Source: Nesterenkonia salmonea
Lineage (GTDB): Bacteria; Actinomycetota; Actinomycetes; Actinomycetales; Micrococcaceae
Direction of reading: 5' to 3'
DNA: 62,806 nt
NCBI RefSeq assembly: GCF_005771525.1
Contig: NZ_VAVZ01000019.1
Location: 1-62,806, forward strand
Positions within the stretch are counted from its first letter, which is position 1. Every line of letters begins with the position of its first letter. The notes below the pieces were generated by a model. The model searched no databases, was not told where the DNA came from, and was given only the letters and a program-made list of their open reading frames with translations. The position numbers were made by a program, and so were the translations under genes. Below, in pieces: positions 30,373-39,786 of this stretch.

Positions 30373-31320
30373 ATGTCAGAACAGCCAAGACACAGTGTCT
30401 GCGTGGTCACCTACGAACGCCCTGAGTTCCTCAGGCGCTGCCTCGAGGCCCTCGCATCAAACGTCGCCGAGGACACTCAGGTGGTTGTTGTGGACGCCTC
30501 AGCGCAGAGCCAGCAGGGTACTGCGCGCAGCGCGTTTGAATCAGTTGTCTACGTTCACGCGCCCCAGCTTGCCGGTTGGATGACTCGTTCGAGGAACGAG
30601 GCGCTGCGGTGGGCAACCGGTGGCGTGGTGAGTTTTCTGGACGACGACGTCGTCGTGCGTCCCATGTGGCAATCAGCGTTGCTAGAAGCCTTCTCTGACC
30701 CCAGTGTTGAAGCGGTCTCCGGACGCACCTGCAACGGAATCGACGGTGAGGAGCGTTACGACCAGCCCATTGGACGCCTGCGGGAGGATGGCACTCTCAC
30801 GGAGGGGTTCGCGTCACTACCGGAAGGGCCGGTGGAGGTCGAACACGGCATCGGAGCCAATATGGCGTTCCGCCGATCGGTGCTGGCCAGGCTCGGTGGC
30901 TTCCGCGACGATTACCCAGGCACAGCTTTGAGAGAAGACACGGATATCTTCCTGAGAATCATTGCGCTCGGCGGACGCGTGCTCTTCGCCCCCGAGGCTG
31001 CTGTGGATCATCTTCCGGCGCCCCATGTGCGAGGAGCACGGTTCGACACTCGCTACAAGCTCTACGGCCGGCGCAATCATATGGTGCTGCTCGCCCGGAA
31101 CCGTGGCATCGGCTCATCAACCCTGCGGCGCTGGACGCTTCTGCAACTGCAGGACGTGACCCGTGCGCCCGGGGTGAAGGGGAAGGTGCAGCGCCTTGGC
31201 GTCACCCTGTGCGGAATCGGCTGGGGTACTGGGGCCATGATGCGTTCGGCTCGTTGGCGGCCGCTTCCACCGGAACGTCAGGATGCCTCTGCGCGTCAGT
31301 TGCGTGAACTCTTGTCATAA
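30373..31320 (+). CDS. family 2 glycosyltransferase
   Basis: A 315-residue GT2 enzyme: SVCVVTYERPEFL, VVVVDASA, GVVSFLDDDVVVRPMW (DxD), NMAFRRSVLARLGGF and REDTDIFLRI. ATG 30373 with AGGA upstream is preferred over GTG 30361. It resembles the GT2 at 15653-16666 in its middle section. It ends the rightward operon and overlaps the convergent PAP2 gene by 25 bases. Confidence 0.86.
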   Translation: MSEQPRHSVCVVTYERPEFLRRCLEALASNVAEDTQVVVVDASAQSQQGTARSAFESVVYVHAPQLAGWMTRSRNEALRWATGGVVSFLDDDVVVRPMWQSALLEAFSDPSVEAVSGRTCNGIDGEERYDQPIGRLREDGTLTEGFASLPEGPVEVEHGIGANMAFRRSVLARLGGFRDDYPGTALREDTDIFLRIIALGGRVLFAPEAAVDHLPAPHVRGARFDTRYKLYGRRNHMVLLARNRGIGSSTLRRWTLLQLQDVTRAPGVKGKVQRLGVTLCGIGWGTGAMMRSARWRPLPPERQDASARQLRELLS

Positions 31321-32093
31321 CCGGGGGCGCTTTCGGGAAGAAGTACCCAGCACGCCGCGGCGAACATCCCGAATAGTGCGCCCACCGCCAGGGCCGCCCG
31401 CGGGTCACCAGGGATAAAGACGTTCGGGAAGACAAGCATCACTAACGACGCCGCCCCCGCCACACTTGCCACCAGCAACCCCCACCTCACCGCATAGCTG
31501 GTTTTACGACGGGGCCGTGTCAGTGCGAACACGGCGCCGGCGATGAGGATACCTCCGAAAGTGTCACTGGGTCTGTGGGCAAAAGTCGCCATAGAAGCAT
31601 AGGAAGCTGCCGTCACCGTCACAACAGCCATCACGGCAACGGGCCAGCGCCAGCGATTCTTCTGCGGGACGAGCCTGAGGCACACCAACACCAGGACACA
31701 GAGTGCGGCCACGTGACCGCTCGGCCACGTGTTGTAGTCATACGATTCGACCCCCAGCTCTGGGCGCCACAGAACGCGCCTGAGCAGCGTCGCGCCACCG
31801 GCAGCGAGGACCGAACATAGAAAGGTCACCATCACCAGGCGCCACTGTCCCCGGATGAGTGCCACAACCCCTAGCACCACTGCGATGACGCTGAACACGG
31901 CGATGCTCCCGGTCCGCAGGACTCCGAAGATGCGCAGTTGGAGTTCCACGGGCATGTGAAGGAAGTTGGCCCCCAGGGCTGCGGCGTCGATCTGTTGTCC
32001 CAGTTGAAGCAGAACAAAAGCAATGTAGCAGGCCACCGCAGCAAGAAAATACGTGGCCGCGCTGATGAAATTCCACGGTAGGGGCTTAGTCAC
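31296..32093 (-). CDS. PAP2-family membrane phosphatase
   Basis: A 265-residue membrane protein with about six helices. The phosphatase signature is split in the usual way: LLRRVLWRPELG, WPSGH and AHRPSDTFGG, all placed near the outer face. In a polysaccharide locus a PAP2 enzyme commonly recycles undecaprenyl diphosphate, but other lipid phosphates are possible. GTG 32093 overlaps the end of the upstream GT gene by eight bases. Confidence 0.8.
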   Translation of the reverse strand: MTKPLPWNFISAATYFLAAVACYIAFVLLQLGQQIDAAALGANFLHMPVELQLRIFGVLRTGSIAVFSVIAVVLGVVALIRGQWRLVMVTFLCSVLAAGGATLLRRVLWRPELGVESYDYNTWPSGHVAALCVLVLVCLRLVPQKNRWRWPVAVMAVVTVTAASYASMATFAHRPSDTFGGILIAGAVFALTRPRRKTSYAVRWGLLVASVAGAASLVMLVFPNVFIPGDPRAALAVGALFGMFAAACWVLLPESAPGYDKSSRN

Positions 32094-33213
32094 GGGAGCT
32101 CGCCACGACATCCTGGAGATGTCGGACAAAGCGCGCTTTACCGAATTTCTCTGAGTGAGCAGTGATCCGCTCGCGGTCCCATGGGCGATCAATGAGAACA
32201 GAAATAGCGTTGCGGATGGAGGCGTCGCTGGGGTCTTCGAAGAAGACGCCGTTGACCTCGGGATCGATAGTGTCCAGATATCCTCCCGCGTGAAGTGCAG
32301 CGGTAGGTTTTCCAAAAGCTGCCGCTTCCAGGGGAGTCAGTCCGAAGTCTTCGAAGGAGGACGCAACGAGCCCGACGCTCGCGGAGTACAGCCAGCGGAG
32401 CACTTCCTCCGACACGCCTCCCATGACATGAGAATCCGGTGAGTTCTTGGTGAGTTCGCGCAGCCGGGCTTCATCCGGTCCTCGACCGACCACAACCAGC
32501 CCGAGACCGTCGACGCCTTGGACGGCACGAATCACCGCATCAACGTTCTTATAGGGAAGCAGACGAGCGACACAGAGAACGAACGGTCTCTTGATGGGAA
32601 GGGATTCCGTAGGGCCTTCCGGGTCCATGGCAGGAGGGGGCGGCAGCACCTCGGCCTCAATGCCGTAGGCATCTGCCACAGCCTCTCGGACTACGGTGGA
32701 ATTGACCAGATAGCGGTCAGCTTCAAGCGCTCGCCGAGTGTCCCAGGCCCGCAGCGATGGTGACATCAGTCCCAGTGCGGCGGAGGCCAGGAGGTGCCGT
32801 GCCTTATGCGGCAAGCTGCCGTCAAAGGAGCCGAGGTAGCGTTCCTTCTGGTAGAGCCAACGAGCTGGAGCATGACAGTAGACCACCTTCTTGCCTGTGG
32901 TCGGCATCGCGTGGGCCCACCCTGAAGAACTCGCCAGGACGACGTCGGCATCGATCTTCATAGTGGACACACCAGGAGCTAGGAACGGCAACGCCAGGCG
33001 GTGGTTTCGTCTGAGCAGCGGTATCCGGTTCAGCGCGGATGTTCGTACATCGAGTTCTCGGAAGTCGTCGAAGGTTCCATCCGGATCGTACAGTGAGGTG
33101 AAGAGCGGCGCGTCAGGGAAAGCTGACGCCATAATCGCGGCAACCCGTTCAGCTCCGCCGCGTTGGGTGAGGTAGTCGTGCGCCAGCGCCACCGGTGTAC
33201 GAGTGTTCATCAT
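32086..33213 (-). CDS. family 4 glycosyltransferase (WbaZ/mannosyltransferase-like)
   Basis: A 375-residue GT4 of the group that starts with VALAHDYLTQRGGAERV and has YCHAPARWLY near residue 115, a pattern shared with WbaZ-type mannosyltransferases. CVARLLPYKNVDAVIRA and SFEDFGLTPLEAAAFGKPTAAL form the donor domain with the E-x7 region. It lies in a leftward operon between another GT4 and the PAP2 gene. Mannose as donor is only a family-based guess. Confidence 0.84.
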   Translation of the reverse strand: MMNTRTPVALAHDYLTQRGGAERVAAIMASAFPDAPLFTSLYDPDGTFDDFRELDVRTSALNRIPLLRRNHRLALPFLAPGVSTMKIDADVVLASSSGWAHAMPTTGKKVVYCHAPARWLYQKERYLGSFDGSLPHKARHLLASAALGLMSPSLRAWDTRRALEADRYLVNSTVVREAVADAYGIEAEVLPPPPAMDPEGPTESLPIKRPFVLCVARLLPYKNVDAVIRAVQGVDGLGLVVVGRGPDEARLRELTKNSPDSHVMGGVSEEVLRWLYSASVGLVASSFEDFGLTPLEAAAFGKPTAALHAGGYLDTIDPEVNGVFFEDPSDASIRNAISVLIDRPWDRERITAHSEKFGKARFVRHLQDVVASSRD

Positions 33214-33266
33214 CGTTGCTGCCCTATCTGGTCGGCCGATTCAGCTTCTGGCGGGTTGAGTGGGTC

Positions 33267-34310
33267 TCACCGAAGGGCTTTCCACACCCGAGAATGGCCG
33301 TCAATGCAGCGTTGCCAAGTGAAATCCGCGGCCCGGGACATGGCGCGTTGGCGGAGTTGATGGACATCGCTGCCCTCGGCTACCGCGTCCAGGACACCTT
33401 CGGTGATGCCTTCTGCGGTGGGCTGCACCAGCAAGCCTGCGTCGCCGACAATCTCTGGAAGCGCCGAGGTCTCCGCGGCCACGACTGGGACTCCCGCCGC
33501 CATCCCCTCGAGTGCAGGCAGGCCGAATCCTTCATAAGTGGATGGCACCACCACAGCTGCTGCGCTGCCCACCAGCGAAGGCATCAGCGCCTCTGGTTGA
33601 CTGCCGAGCAGTCGTACCCCGGGAAGGCCGGAGAATAGGCTGGTGCGCCGGGGATGTGGCGGCCCAGAGAGCGCCAGCAGAAGGTCAGGGCGGGACTGGT
33701 GGATGACTGGCCAGGCTTCCGCCAGCGCCTTGAGGTTCTTGCGTTCGGAGGCGCCCCCAAAATGCAGGACGTAGGGGCGGTCCAGGCCCAGGCGCTCCCG
33801 TTCCTGGTCCTCTAGCGGCGGCGGGTTGAAGAAACGGCCATCGACTCCGTTGTAGACCACGACGGGGTTGCGCACACCGAGAAGTTCCTGCACCTCGTTG
33901 GCTGAGAATTCGGAAACACAAATGACAGCATCGGCGCGCTGTGCTTCCTCGACAGCTGCCTTAATGGGAGATGCCTCATCGTTGAATCGCCAGGCCACGG
34001 TGTCGTGGATGGTTGCCATATCCGGGCCCGGGCCGGGGGGAAGGAGCAGGTCCATACGGTGAACGATCGCGTCCTTAGAGCCGTATATGAGTTTGCCTAG
34101 CATTTTGCGTTGGCCTAGTGAGGCGTTTTGCAACCAGTTCATGGGTAGCCGGCGGTTACCTGACAATGGAGAGCGCATGGATCGAGCCACAACCTCGGAC
34201 ACCTTCCATCCAGGCATCGAAGCGGGTGCCGCTGCGCTGATTTCACGCTGGTAGCGCTCGGCGCCCATCGGCGTATCGGACGCAGTGGTTGCCAGGATTA
34301 GCCTTGACAT
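33267..34310 (-). CDS. family 4 glycosyltransferase
   Basis: A 347-residue GT4: PMGAERYQREI at the N-terminus, MATIHDTVAWRF, VICVSEFSANEV, VLHFGGASERKNLKALAEAW and STYEGFGLPALEGMAAGVPVVAA. ATG 34310 with AAGGGGAG upstream is preferred to an in-frame start 57 bases earlier. It is the first gene of the leftward GT4-GT4-PAP2 operon and diverges from the GT4 at 34423. Confidence 0.87.
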   Translation of the reverse strand: MSRLILATTASDTPMGAERYQREISAAAPASMPGWKVSEVVARSMRSPLSGNRRLPMNWLQNASLGQRKMLGKLIYGSKDAIVHRMDLLLPPGPGPDMATIHDTVAWRFNDEASPIKAAVEEAQRADAVICVSEFSANEVQELLGVRNPVVVYNGVDGRFFNPPPLEDQERERLGLDRPYVLHFGGASERKNLKALAEAWPVIHQSRPDLLLALSGPPHPRRTSLFSGLPGVRLLGSQPEALMPSLVGSAAAVVVPSTYEGFGLPALEGMAAGVPVVAAETSALPEIVGDAGLLVQPTAEGITEGVLDAVAEGSDVHQLRQRAMSRAADFTWQRCIDGHSRVWKALR

Positions 34311-34422
34311 GGAGCTCCCCTTCTTGCCGCTGAACCGCAGCTGCCCGCGAGTCGACATGCACCGCAAAGCTGGCCAGTACCATTAGCTTAGTTGACGTCG
34401 GCGGGATGAACAGGGGAACTGA

Positions 34423-35562
34423 ATGCGAATCGCCTTGATCGCCAGCTCCTTTTTGCCGCGCAAAGGTGGCGTGGAGGAGCACGTCGCTAATACTGCGCTA
34501 CAGCTTAGGGCCCTGGGCCATGAGGTGGTGGTCTGGGCGGCTGACCAAGGTGATGAGGTGCCCCGAGATTTTCAGGGGATCCCTCTGCGGTACCTTCCTA
34601 CGCCTTTGCCCGCTCGTGCAGCCGGCCCGGCAGTCCGATTCCTCGCTTCAGCGCCGCGGGCATGGACCCAGTGGCTGCGTGCGTGGCGCCGGGATGCCCC
34701 TGACATCCTCCACCTGCACTGTTTCGGCCCCAACGGGCTCTACGCCACAGCACTTTCCCGCCTCACCCGGACACCCCTTGTGCTCAGCAACCACGGTGAG
34801 ACCTTTTCCGATGCCCACGGTGCGTTCGACCAATCTGGCTTGCTCCGCCGTGGTCTGAGGGCAGGATTGACACGCGCGGAAGTGGTGACATCGTGTTCGC
34901 AGTTTGCAGCTGCTGATCTCGAACGCTTCGGGATCGACCCTGGGGAAGTCCAGGTGGTGTTCAACGGGATCAATCTCCATGAAGCCGCCGACGGTTCGAT
35001 TCCTGAGCTCCCAGAAAGGTACGTGCTTGGGGTTGGTCGACTGGTCGGGACCAAAGGCTTCAGCAACCTGATCCGGGCATTCGCAGCGATCGCCGACCAC
35101 CCGACCGCCGCCGGCGTGCACCTTGTCATCGGAGGTGAGGGCCCGGAGGCCGACCAGCTGGCCAAGCTGGCCGCCGAGACGGGGATAAATGATCGAATTC
35201 ACCTTGTGGGGCGGCTTGACCGACCACAGGTGGGGACGGTGATGGCCAATGCGGAAATTCTGGTGGTGCCTAGCCTGGTCGAGGCTTTCGGCATCACGAT
35301 CCTGGAAGGGTGGAGGGCTGGAGTGCCAGTGGTCGTCACCAGGCATGGAGGCCCTCCAGAGTTCGTCGAAGACGGGGTGAGCGGGATCCTCATCGATCCC
35401 GAGGATGTGGTGACCATGGGTGAACACATCTCTGGGTTACTCGCTGATCAGCAGCGCCGTGGAGTAATCGGAGCCGCGGGTGCCGAAGCAGTCAAAGACT
35501 TCACGTGGGAGAACGTGGCCCAGCGCTACCAAGAGATGTACGACGCCGTCGGCCCCACCTAA
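34423..35562 (+). CDS. family 4 glycosyltransferase
   Basis: A 379-residue GT4: PRKGGVEEHVANTALQLRALGHEVVVWA, HLHCFGPNGLYATAL, LGVGRLVGTKGFSNLIRAF, and SLVEAFGITILEGWRAGVPVVVT with the E-x7-E region. It stands alone at the right edge of the polysaccharide locus, divergent from the GT4-GT4-PAP2 operon. Confidence 0.88.
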   Translation: MRIALIASSFLPRKGGVEEHVANTALQLRALGHEVVVWAADQGDEVPRDFQGIPLRYLPTPLPARAAGPAVRFLASAPRAWTQWLRAWRRDAPDILHLHCFGPNGLYATALSRLTRTPLVLSNHGETFSDAHGAFDQSGLLRRGLRAGLTRAEVVTSCSQFAAADLERFGIDPGEVQVVFNGINLHEAADGSIPELPERYVLGVGRLVGTKGFSNLIRAFAAIADHPTAAGVHLVIGGEGPEADQLAKLAAETGINDRIHLVGRLDRPQVGTVMANAEILVVPSLVEAFGITILEGWRAGVPVVVTRHGGPPEFVEDGVSGILIDPEDVVTMGEHISGLLADQQRRGVIGAAGAEAVKDFTWENVAQRYQEMYDAVGPT

Positions 35563-35602
35563 CTTGCCCACCGCACCGTCACATAATTTTCGCGATCCAC
35601 CT

Positions 35603-35614
35603 AAGGTTCACCTT
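35603..35614. promoter_or_regulatory. candidate iron-regulator (DtxR/IdeR-like) operator
   Basis: AAGGTTCACCTT is a short inverted repeat (AAGGT-TC-ACCTT) in an AT-rich stretch 26 bases before the siderophore ATPase gene. It shares the TAAGGTT core with the DtxR/IdeR box but matches only about half of the 19-bp consensus. The position and the iron-uptake operon make a Fur/DtxR-type site plausible. Confidence 0.3.
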
Positions 35615-35639
35615 CCTTTTAATTTGCTAACATATTGAT

Positions 35640-36488
35640 GTGCAAATTAATCACGCGTCTGCTGCGCTGCGGACAGAGTCGGTATCGGTCTCCTACGGAG
35701 CCGCCGCCGTCGTCGTCGATGCGAATATCGAACTGTCTCCAGGCGGCGTCACGGCCCTCATCGGTCCCAACGGCAGCGGCAAATCCACACTTCTCCGCGG
35801 GATCTCTCGGCTTGCCGACTCCACGGGAACCGTCACCCTGGACGGTGTGGACACCGCGGAACTGTCTCCACGTGCTTTCGCTAAGCGGCTGACTGTCCTT
35901 GCTCAACAGCGCCCCACCCCAGGGGGTCTGACGGTCACCGAAGTTGTTGAACTGGGAAGGCACCCGCATCGCCGGCGATTCAGCCGTGTGGACGCTGGTA
36001 GCCACCGAGCAGTAGAGCGTGCCATCGCACTGACAGGCTTGGATCCTCTGCGCGACCGGCCGGTCACTGAGCTCTCAGGGGGTCAGCTTCAACGAGTCTG
36101 GCTCGCCACGTGTCTGGCGCAGCAGACCGATGTCCTGCTTCTGGACGAACCGACCACCTTCCTGGACCTGAAGCATCAAATGAGCTTGCTGGATGTCATC
36201 CGTGACCTCGCCGATGACCACGGACTGACGATCGGCGTGGTGCTGCACGACCTGGAACAAGCAGCCGATATCGCCGACCAGGTAATCCTGGTCTCGGAAG
36301 GACGCATTGTCGCTAAGGGAACTCCTGCTGAGGTGATGACCGCGGAAAGGCTCACCAAGATCTTTGGAGTGACCATTGATGTCGCCTCAACACCTTCTGG
36401 TGACATGACGGTCCGCGCCCGCCGTTCTGGCCGGAGGCTCGGTCACCGTGTGGAGGACCGGGTAGAACCTGTCTTGCTTTCTGCCTGA
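35640..36488 (+). CDS. iron-siderophore ABC transporter ATPase
   Basis: A 282-residue FecE/FepC-type ATPase: Walker A GPNGSGKST near residue 41, Q-loop VLAQQ, signature LSGGQLQRVWLA, Walker B VLLLDEPTTFLD and H-loop VLHDLEQA. It powers the double permease encoded two genes downstream. GTG 35640 follows an AT-rich promoter region with a candidate iron box. The C-terminal 30 residues are basic and unusual for the family. Confidence 0.92.
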   Translation: MQINHASAALRTESVSVSYGAAAVVVDANIELSPGGVTALIGPNGSGKSTLLRGISRLADSTGTVTLDGVDTAELSPRAFAKRLTVLAQQRPTPGGLTVTEVVELGRHPHRRRFSRVDAGSHRAVERAIALTGLDPLRDRPVTELSGGQLQRVWLATCLAQQTDVLLLDEPTTFLDLKHQMSLLDVIRDLADDHGLTIGVVLHDLEQAADIADQVILVSEGRIVAKGTPAEVMTAERLTKIFGVTIDVASTPSGDMTVRARRSGRRLGHRVEDRVEPVLLSA

Positions 36489-36556
36489 GTTTCACCCACC
36501 TCCGTGTCTCCCTGGTCTCACTTTTTCTGTGCCCATTACCGAAAGGAACCCCGCCC

Positions 36557-37567
36557 ATGATGAAGCCCTCCACGAGCCTGCACAGAGTGACGGCCGTTGC
36601 CGCCGTTGCCCTCCTGGGCCTGACTGCCTGCGGAACCACTGATGTCGAAGAGACAGAGAACGGAGCAGAGCCCAACGACTCCGGGCCTGTCACTGTCACC
36701 GACTACCGCGGCGAAGAAATCACCCTCGATGCCCCGGCGCAGCGCGTGGTTACCCTCGAGTGGGCGCAGACGGAGAACGTGGAGGTTCTTGGAGGCCGCC
36801 ACGTGGGAGTCGCGGACCTAGAAGGTTATGAAACCTGGGCTACAGCTGCCTCAGTTGATGACGACGCCGCCGATGTTGGCATCCGCACCGAGCCCAGCCT
36901 TGAAGCTATAGGCCAAGCAGATCCGGACCTCATTCTGGGAGTTGATGTCTCCGTTCCTGAAGGCCTTCTCGAAGACCTGGAAGAGATCGCGCCTGTCGTA
37001 CTGCAATCCGGTGCAGACGCCGCGGACCCGCTGGGCAACATGGAAGAGAACTTCTACATGACGGCAGAGCTCCTTGGCGCCGAAGACCGCGCCGACGAGG
37101 TCTGGGCTGAGTTTGAGGAGACCCGGGACAACTCAGCCGAGGCCATTGCTGAGGCCGGAGTTGAGGGCACGCCTTTCGTGCTGGTCTACCCCACCGTGGA
37201 AGGCAACACCGCCACGTTCCGAATGCACGGCCCCGGAGCCCTGGCCCAGACGCTGGGAACAGAGATCGGCCTAGAATCCGCATGGGAGGACGAAGGCGAC
37301 GAAGCTTTCGCGATCAGCCAATCAGATGTCGAGGGTCTGACCTCACTGGATGATGAGACCATCCTGTACTGGTGGACCACAGCTGCCGATCCTGCCGACC
37401 CGTTCGAGCCCCTGGAGGACAACTCCGTCTGGACCTCTCTCGGATTCGTGGAGAACGAGGCCATGCACCCGGTGGAGGGAATCTGGATCTACGGCGGGCC
37501 CGCCTCAGCTGGCCAATGGATGGAGTACCTCACTGAGACAGCGATCGAGACTGCCGAACAACAGTGA
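36557..37567 (+). CDS. iron-siderophore substrate-binding lipoprotein
   Basis: A 336-residue FepB/FhuD-like lipoprotein. The signal ends in LLGLTACG, a lipobox, and an acidic linker leads to the periplasmic-binding-protein fold (VTVTDYRGEEITLDAPAQRVV, then ADPDLILGV). It captures the ferric siderophore outside the membrane and delivers it to the permease. It is followed by the permease with a GTGA overlap. Confidence 0.92.
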   Translation: MMKPSTSLHRVTAVAAVALLGLTACGTTDVEETENGAEPNDSGPVTVTDYRGEEITLDAPAQRVVTLEWAQTENVEVLGGRHVGVADLEGYETWATAASVDDDAADVGIRTEPSLEAIGQADPDLILGVDVSVPEGLLEDLEEIAPVVLQSGADAADPLGNMEENFYMTAELLGAEDRADEVWAEFEETRDNSAEAIAEAGVEGTPFVLVYPTVEGNTATFRMHGPGALAQTLGTEIGLESAWEDEGDEAFAISQSDVEGLTSLDDETILYWWTTAADPADPFEPLEDNSVWTSLGFVENEAMHPVEGIWIYGGPASAGQWMEYLTETAIETAEQQ

Positions 37568-39684
37568 CCTCGGTGAAGACTGCCGACGCCGTCGCGCCTC
37601 GGATTTCTGAGGCATCAGCTAGGGCGAGGTGGGTGGCTGTGGGGGCGATACTCCTCGCAGCGGCAACGCTGGTGATGCTCTCAGCAGTCCATCTCACCCA
37701 GGGCACTTCAGCAGCATCGCCTTGGGACCTGCTCGCGGCAGTCTTCACCACTGGCGACGCCGAGGCAACGGCTGGTCTGCGGGCGCTCGCCCTCGATTCA
37801 CGGCTGCCGCGCCTGGTCGGAGGGCTCGTGGTCGGGGCAGCTCTGGGCGTTGCCGGCTGCGCGCTGCAGGCGATGACGCGAAACCCCTTGGCCTCACCCG
37901 ACACGCTGGCGGTCAATGCCGGGGCTCATCTGGCTCTTACGGGAGCCGCGGCGTTCGGGATATCGCTTCCGGTACTGAGCTCGGCTGCGCTGGCATTCCT
38001 CGGCGGGGGCATTGCTGCGGGGATCGTGTTGACCCTGGCGGGGTTTTCAGAGCATGCGCCCATTCGGCTCGTTCTCGCCGGGACCGTGGTTGCCATGGGC
38101 CTGGCCTCAGTGACTGCGGCACTGCTGATGCTCTACGCGCAGTCCACCCAGGGGCTGTTCCTCTGGGGTTCGGGGACGCTCAACCTTTCCGGGATTTCCG
38201 GTCTGCTTCCCCTGCTTCCAGTGGTGCTTGCCGCAGCTATCGCCCTGGTGATGCTCTCACGGAGCACTGATGTGCTTTCGCTGGGGACCGACACCGCTCA
38301 GTCGATGGGCGTCAACGTGGCGTTCTTGCGCGGAGCATTGTTGATCTGCGCGGTTGTTCTCTCAGCAGCTGCGGTCACAATGGTTGGACCACTGGGCTTC
38401 GTGGGGCTCTGCGCCCCTGCCATTGTCCGGCTCGCTTCGGCCAAAGTCATCAGGTTTGGGCGATTCTCCTGGGCCTTGGGAGCCTCAGCCCTGGCAGGGG
38501 CACTCATTGTCATCGGCGCCGATGTGGCCGTTCGTGCCTTGGTCTTCGCAGTTGCCGGACCCAATCTAGCCGTGGCGATCCCCACCGGGGTGGTCACATC
38601 ATTGGTGGGGGCGGTCTTCCTGGTGGTGCTTGCACTACGGCTGCGCAGCGCAGGCGGCAACCAGGAGATCTCCGCGTTGCCGCTGCCGCACCGCATCACC
38701 CTCAGCCGAAGAGTTGTGCTGAGCTCCGCCGCGGTGGTGCTGCTGATTGTGCTGATCGGCGCGGGTCTGTTGCTGGGGGACTGGTGGTTGCGCATTGGGG
38801 ACATTCAGCTGTGGCTCAGTGGTGAGGCAGCTCGTTCGATCGACATCACCTTGAACTTCCGCAGTCCCCGAGTCGCCGCTGCAGTGCTGGGCGGCGCAGT
38901 GCTCGCCATCGCAGGGGCCTTAGTGCAGACCGTGACACGTAACCCGCTGGCTGACCCCGGGATCCTCGGCGTTGCGGCAGCAGGGGGAGCTGGGGCCATC
39001 GTCGCGCTGATTCTCTTCAGCTCTTCGGCGTGGACCATGTCCGCAGGAGCCGCAGCAGGTGCCGCACTGGCGGGCCTGATTGTTTTCCTGCTCGCCGGCT
39101 CCCACGGCAGCTCACCGGAAAAGGTCGTACTGGTCGGCATCGGGGTCATGACGGCTGCTCAGGCCATCACACAGCTGCTGATCGCCACAACGAATCCCTA
39201 CAACCAGGCCATGGCAATCTCTTTCCTGGGCGGGTCGACCTTCGGCACCACGTGGGGAGACCTCGGCCCGATTGTGCTGGTCCTGCTGCTTGCAGTCCCG
39301 CTCGTGGCGCTAATGCGGCGGGAACTCGACATCATCAGCATTGATGACCTCACCCCAAGGATCCTTGGCGTGCGACTGAGTTGGGTGCGGGCCGCGGCGC
39401 TCATCATGGCAGTACTTCTCTCAGCAACTGCTGTGATCGGGATAGGTGTCATCAGTTTCGTGGGGCTGGCGGCACCGCATATGGCGCGCATGCTGGTTGG
39501 CCGCGAGCACCGCTGGTTCCTGCCGCTGTCAGCACTGCTCGGCGGCGCCCTGGTGTCACTGTCCGATACATTCGGTCGGACGGTGATCGCTCCAGATCAG
39601 CTGCCGGCAGGACTCGTTGTGGCCGTCCTGGGACCGCCCTATCTGCTGTGGCTGCTGAAGCGCTCCACATCCAAGACCGTGTAG
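37564..39684 (+). CDS. fused FecCD-type iron-siderophore permease
   Basis: A 706-residue membrane protein made of two FecCD domains in tandem (about residues 15-345 and 385-700). Each has TRNPLA(S/D)P, a GPLGFVGL or GVISFVGLAAPH motif and about ten helices. One polypeptide therefore replaces the usual FecC/FecD heterodimer, as in FhuB. GTG 37564 overlaps the preceding stop. With the ATPase and lipoprotein it forms a complete ferric-siderophore importer. Confidence 0.92.
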   Translation: MTSVKTADAVAPRISEASARARWVAVGAILLAAATLVMLSAVHLTQGTSAASPWDLLAAVFTTGDAEATAGLRALALDSRLPRLVGGLVVGAALGVAGCALQAMTRNPLASPDTLAVNAGAHLALTGAAAFGISLPVLSSAALAFLGGGIAAGIVLTLAGFSEHAPIRLVLAGTVVAMGLASVTAALLMLYAQSTQGLFLWGSGTLNLSGISGLLPLLPVVLAAAIALVMLSRSTDVLSLGTDTAQSMGVNVAFLRGALLICAVVLSAAAVTMVGPLGFVGLCAPAIVRLASAKVIRFGRFSWALGASALAGALIVIGADVAVRALVFAVAGPNLAVAIPTGVVTSLVGAVFLVVLALRLRSAGGNQEISALPLPHRITLSRRVVLSSAAVVLLIVLIGAGLLLGDWWLRIGDIQLWLSGEAARSIDITLNFRSPRVAAAVLGGAVLAIAGALVQTVTRNPLADPGILGVAAAGGAGAIVALILFSSSAWTMSAGAAAGAALAGLIVFLLAGSHGSSPEKVVLVGIGVMTAAQAITQLLIATTNPYNQAMAISFLGGSTFGTTWGDLGPIVLVLLLAVPLVALMRRELDIISIDDLTPRILGVRLSWVRAAALIMAVLLSATAVIGIGVISFVGLAAPHMARMLVGREHRWFLPLSALLGGALVSLSDTFGRTVIAPDQLPAGLVVAVLGPPYLLWLLKRSTSKTV

Positions 39685-39786
39685 GGCGTAGTCGGTGGAA
39701 TTTTCACTCCGCTAGGCGCTAGTTCCTCCAGGAGGGCTGGGATATTGTTTGTCGAGGTACGCCAATGAACGACGAGGAGGTGTGGC

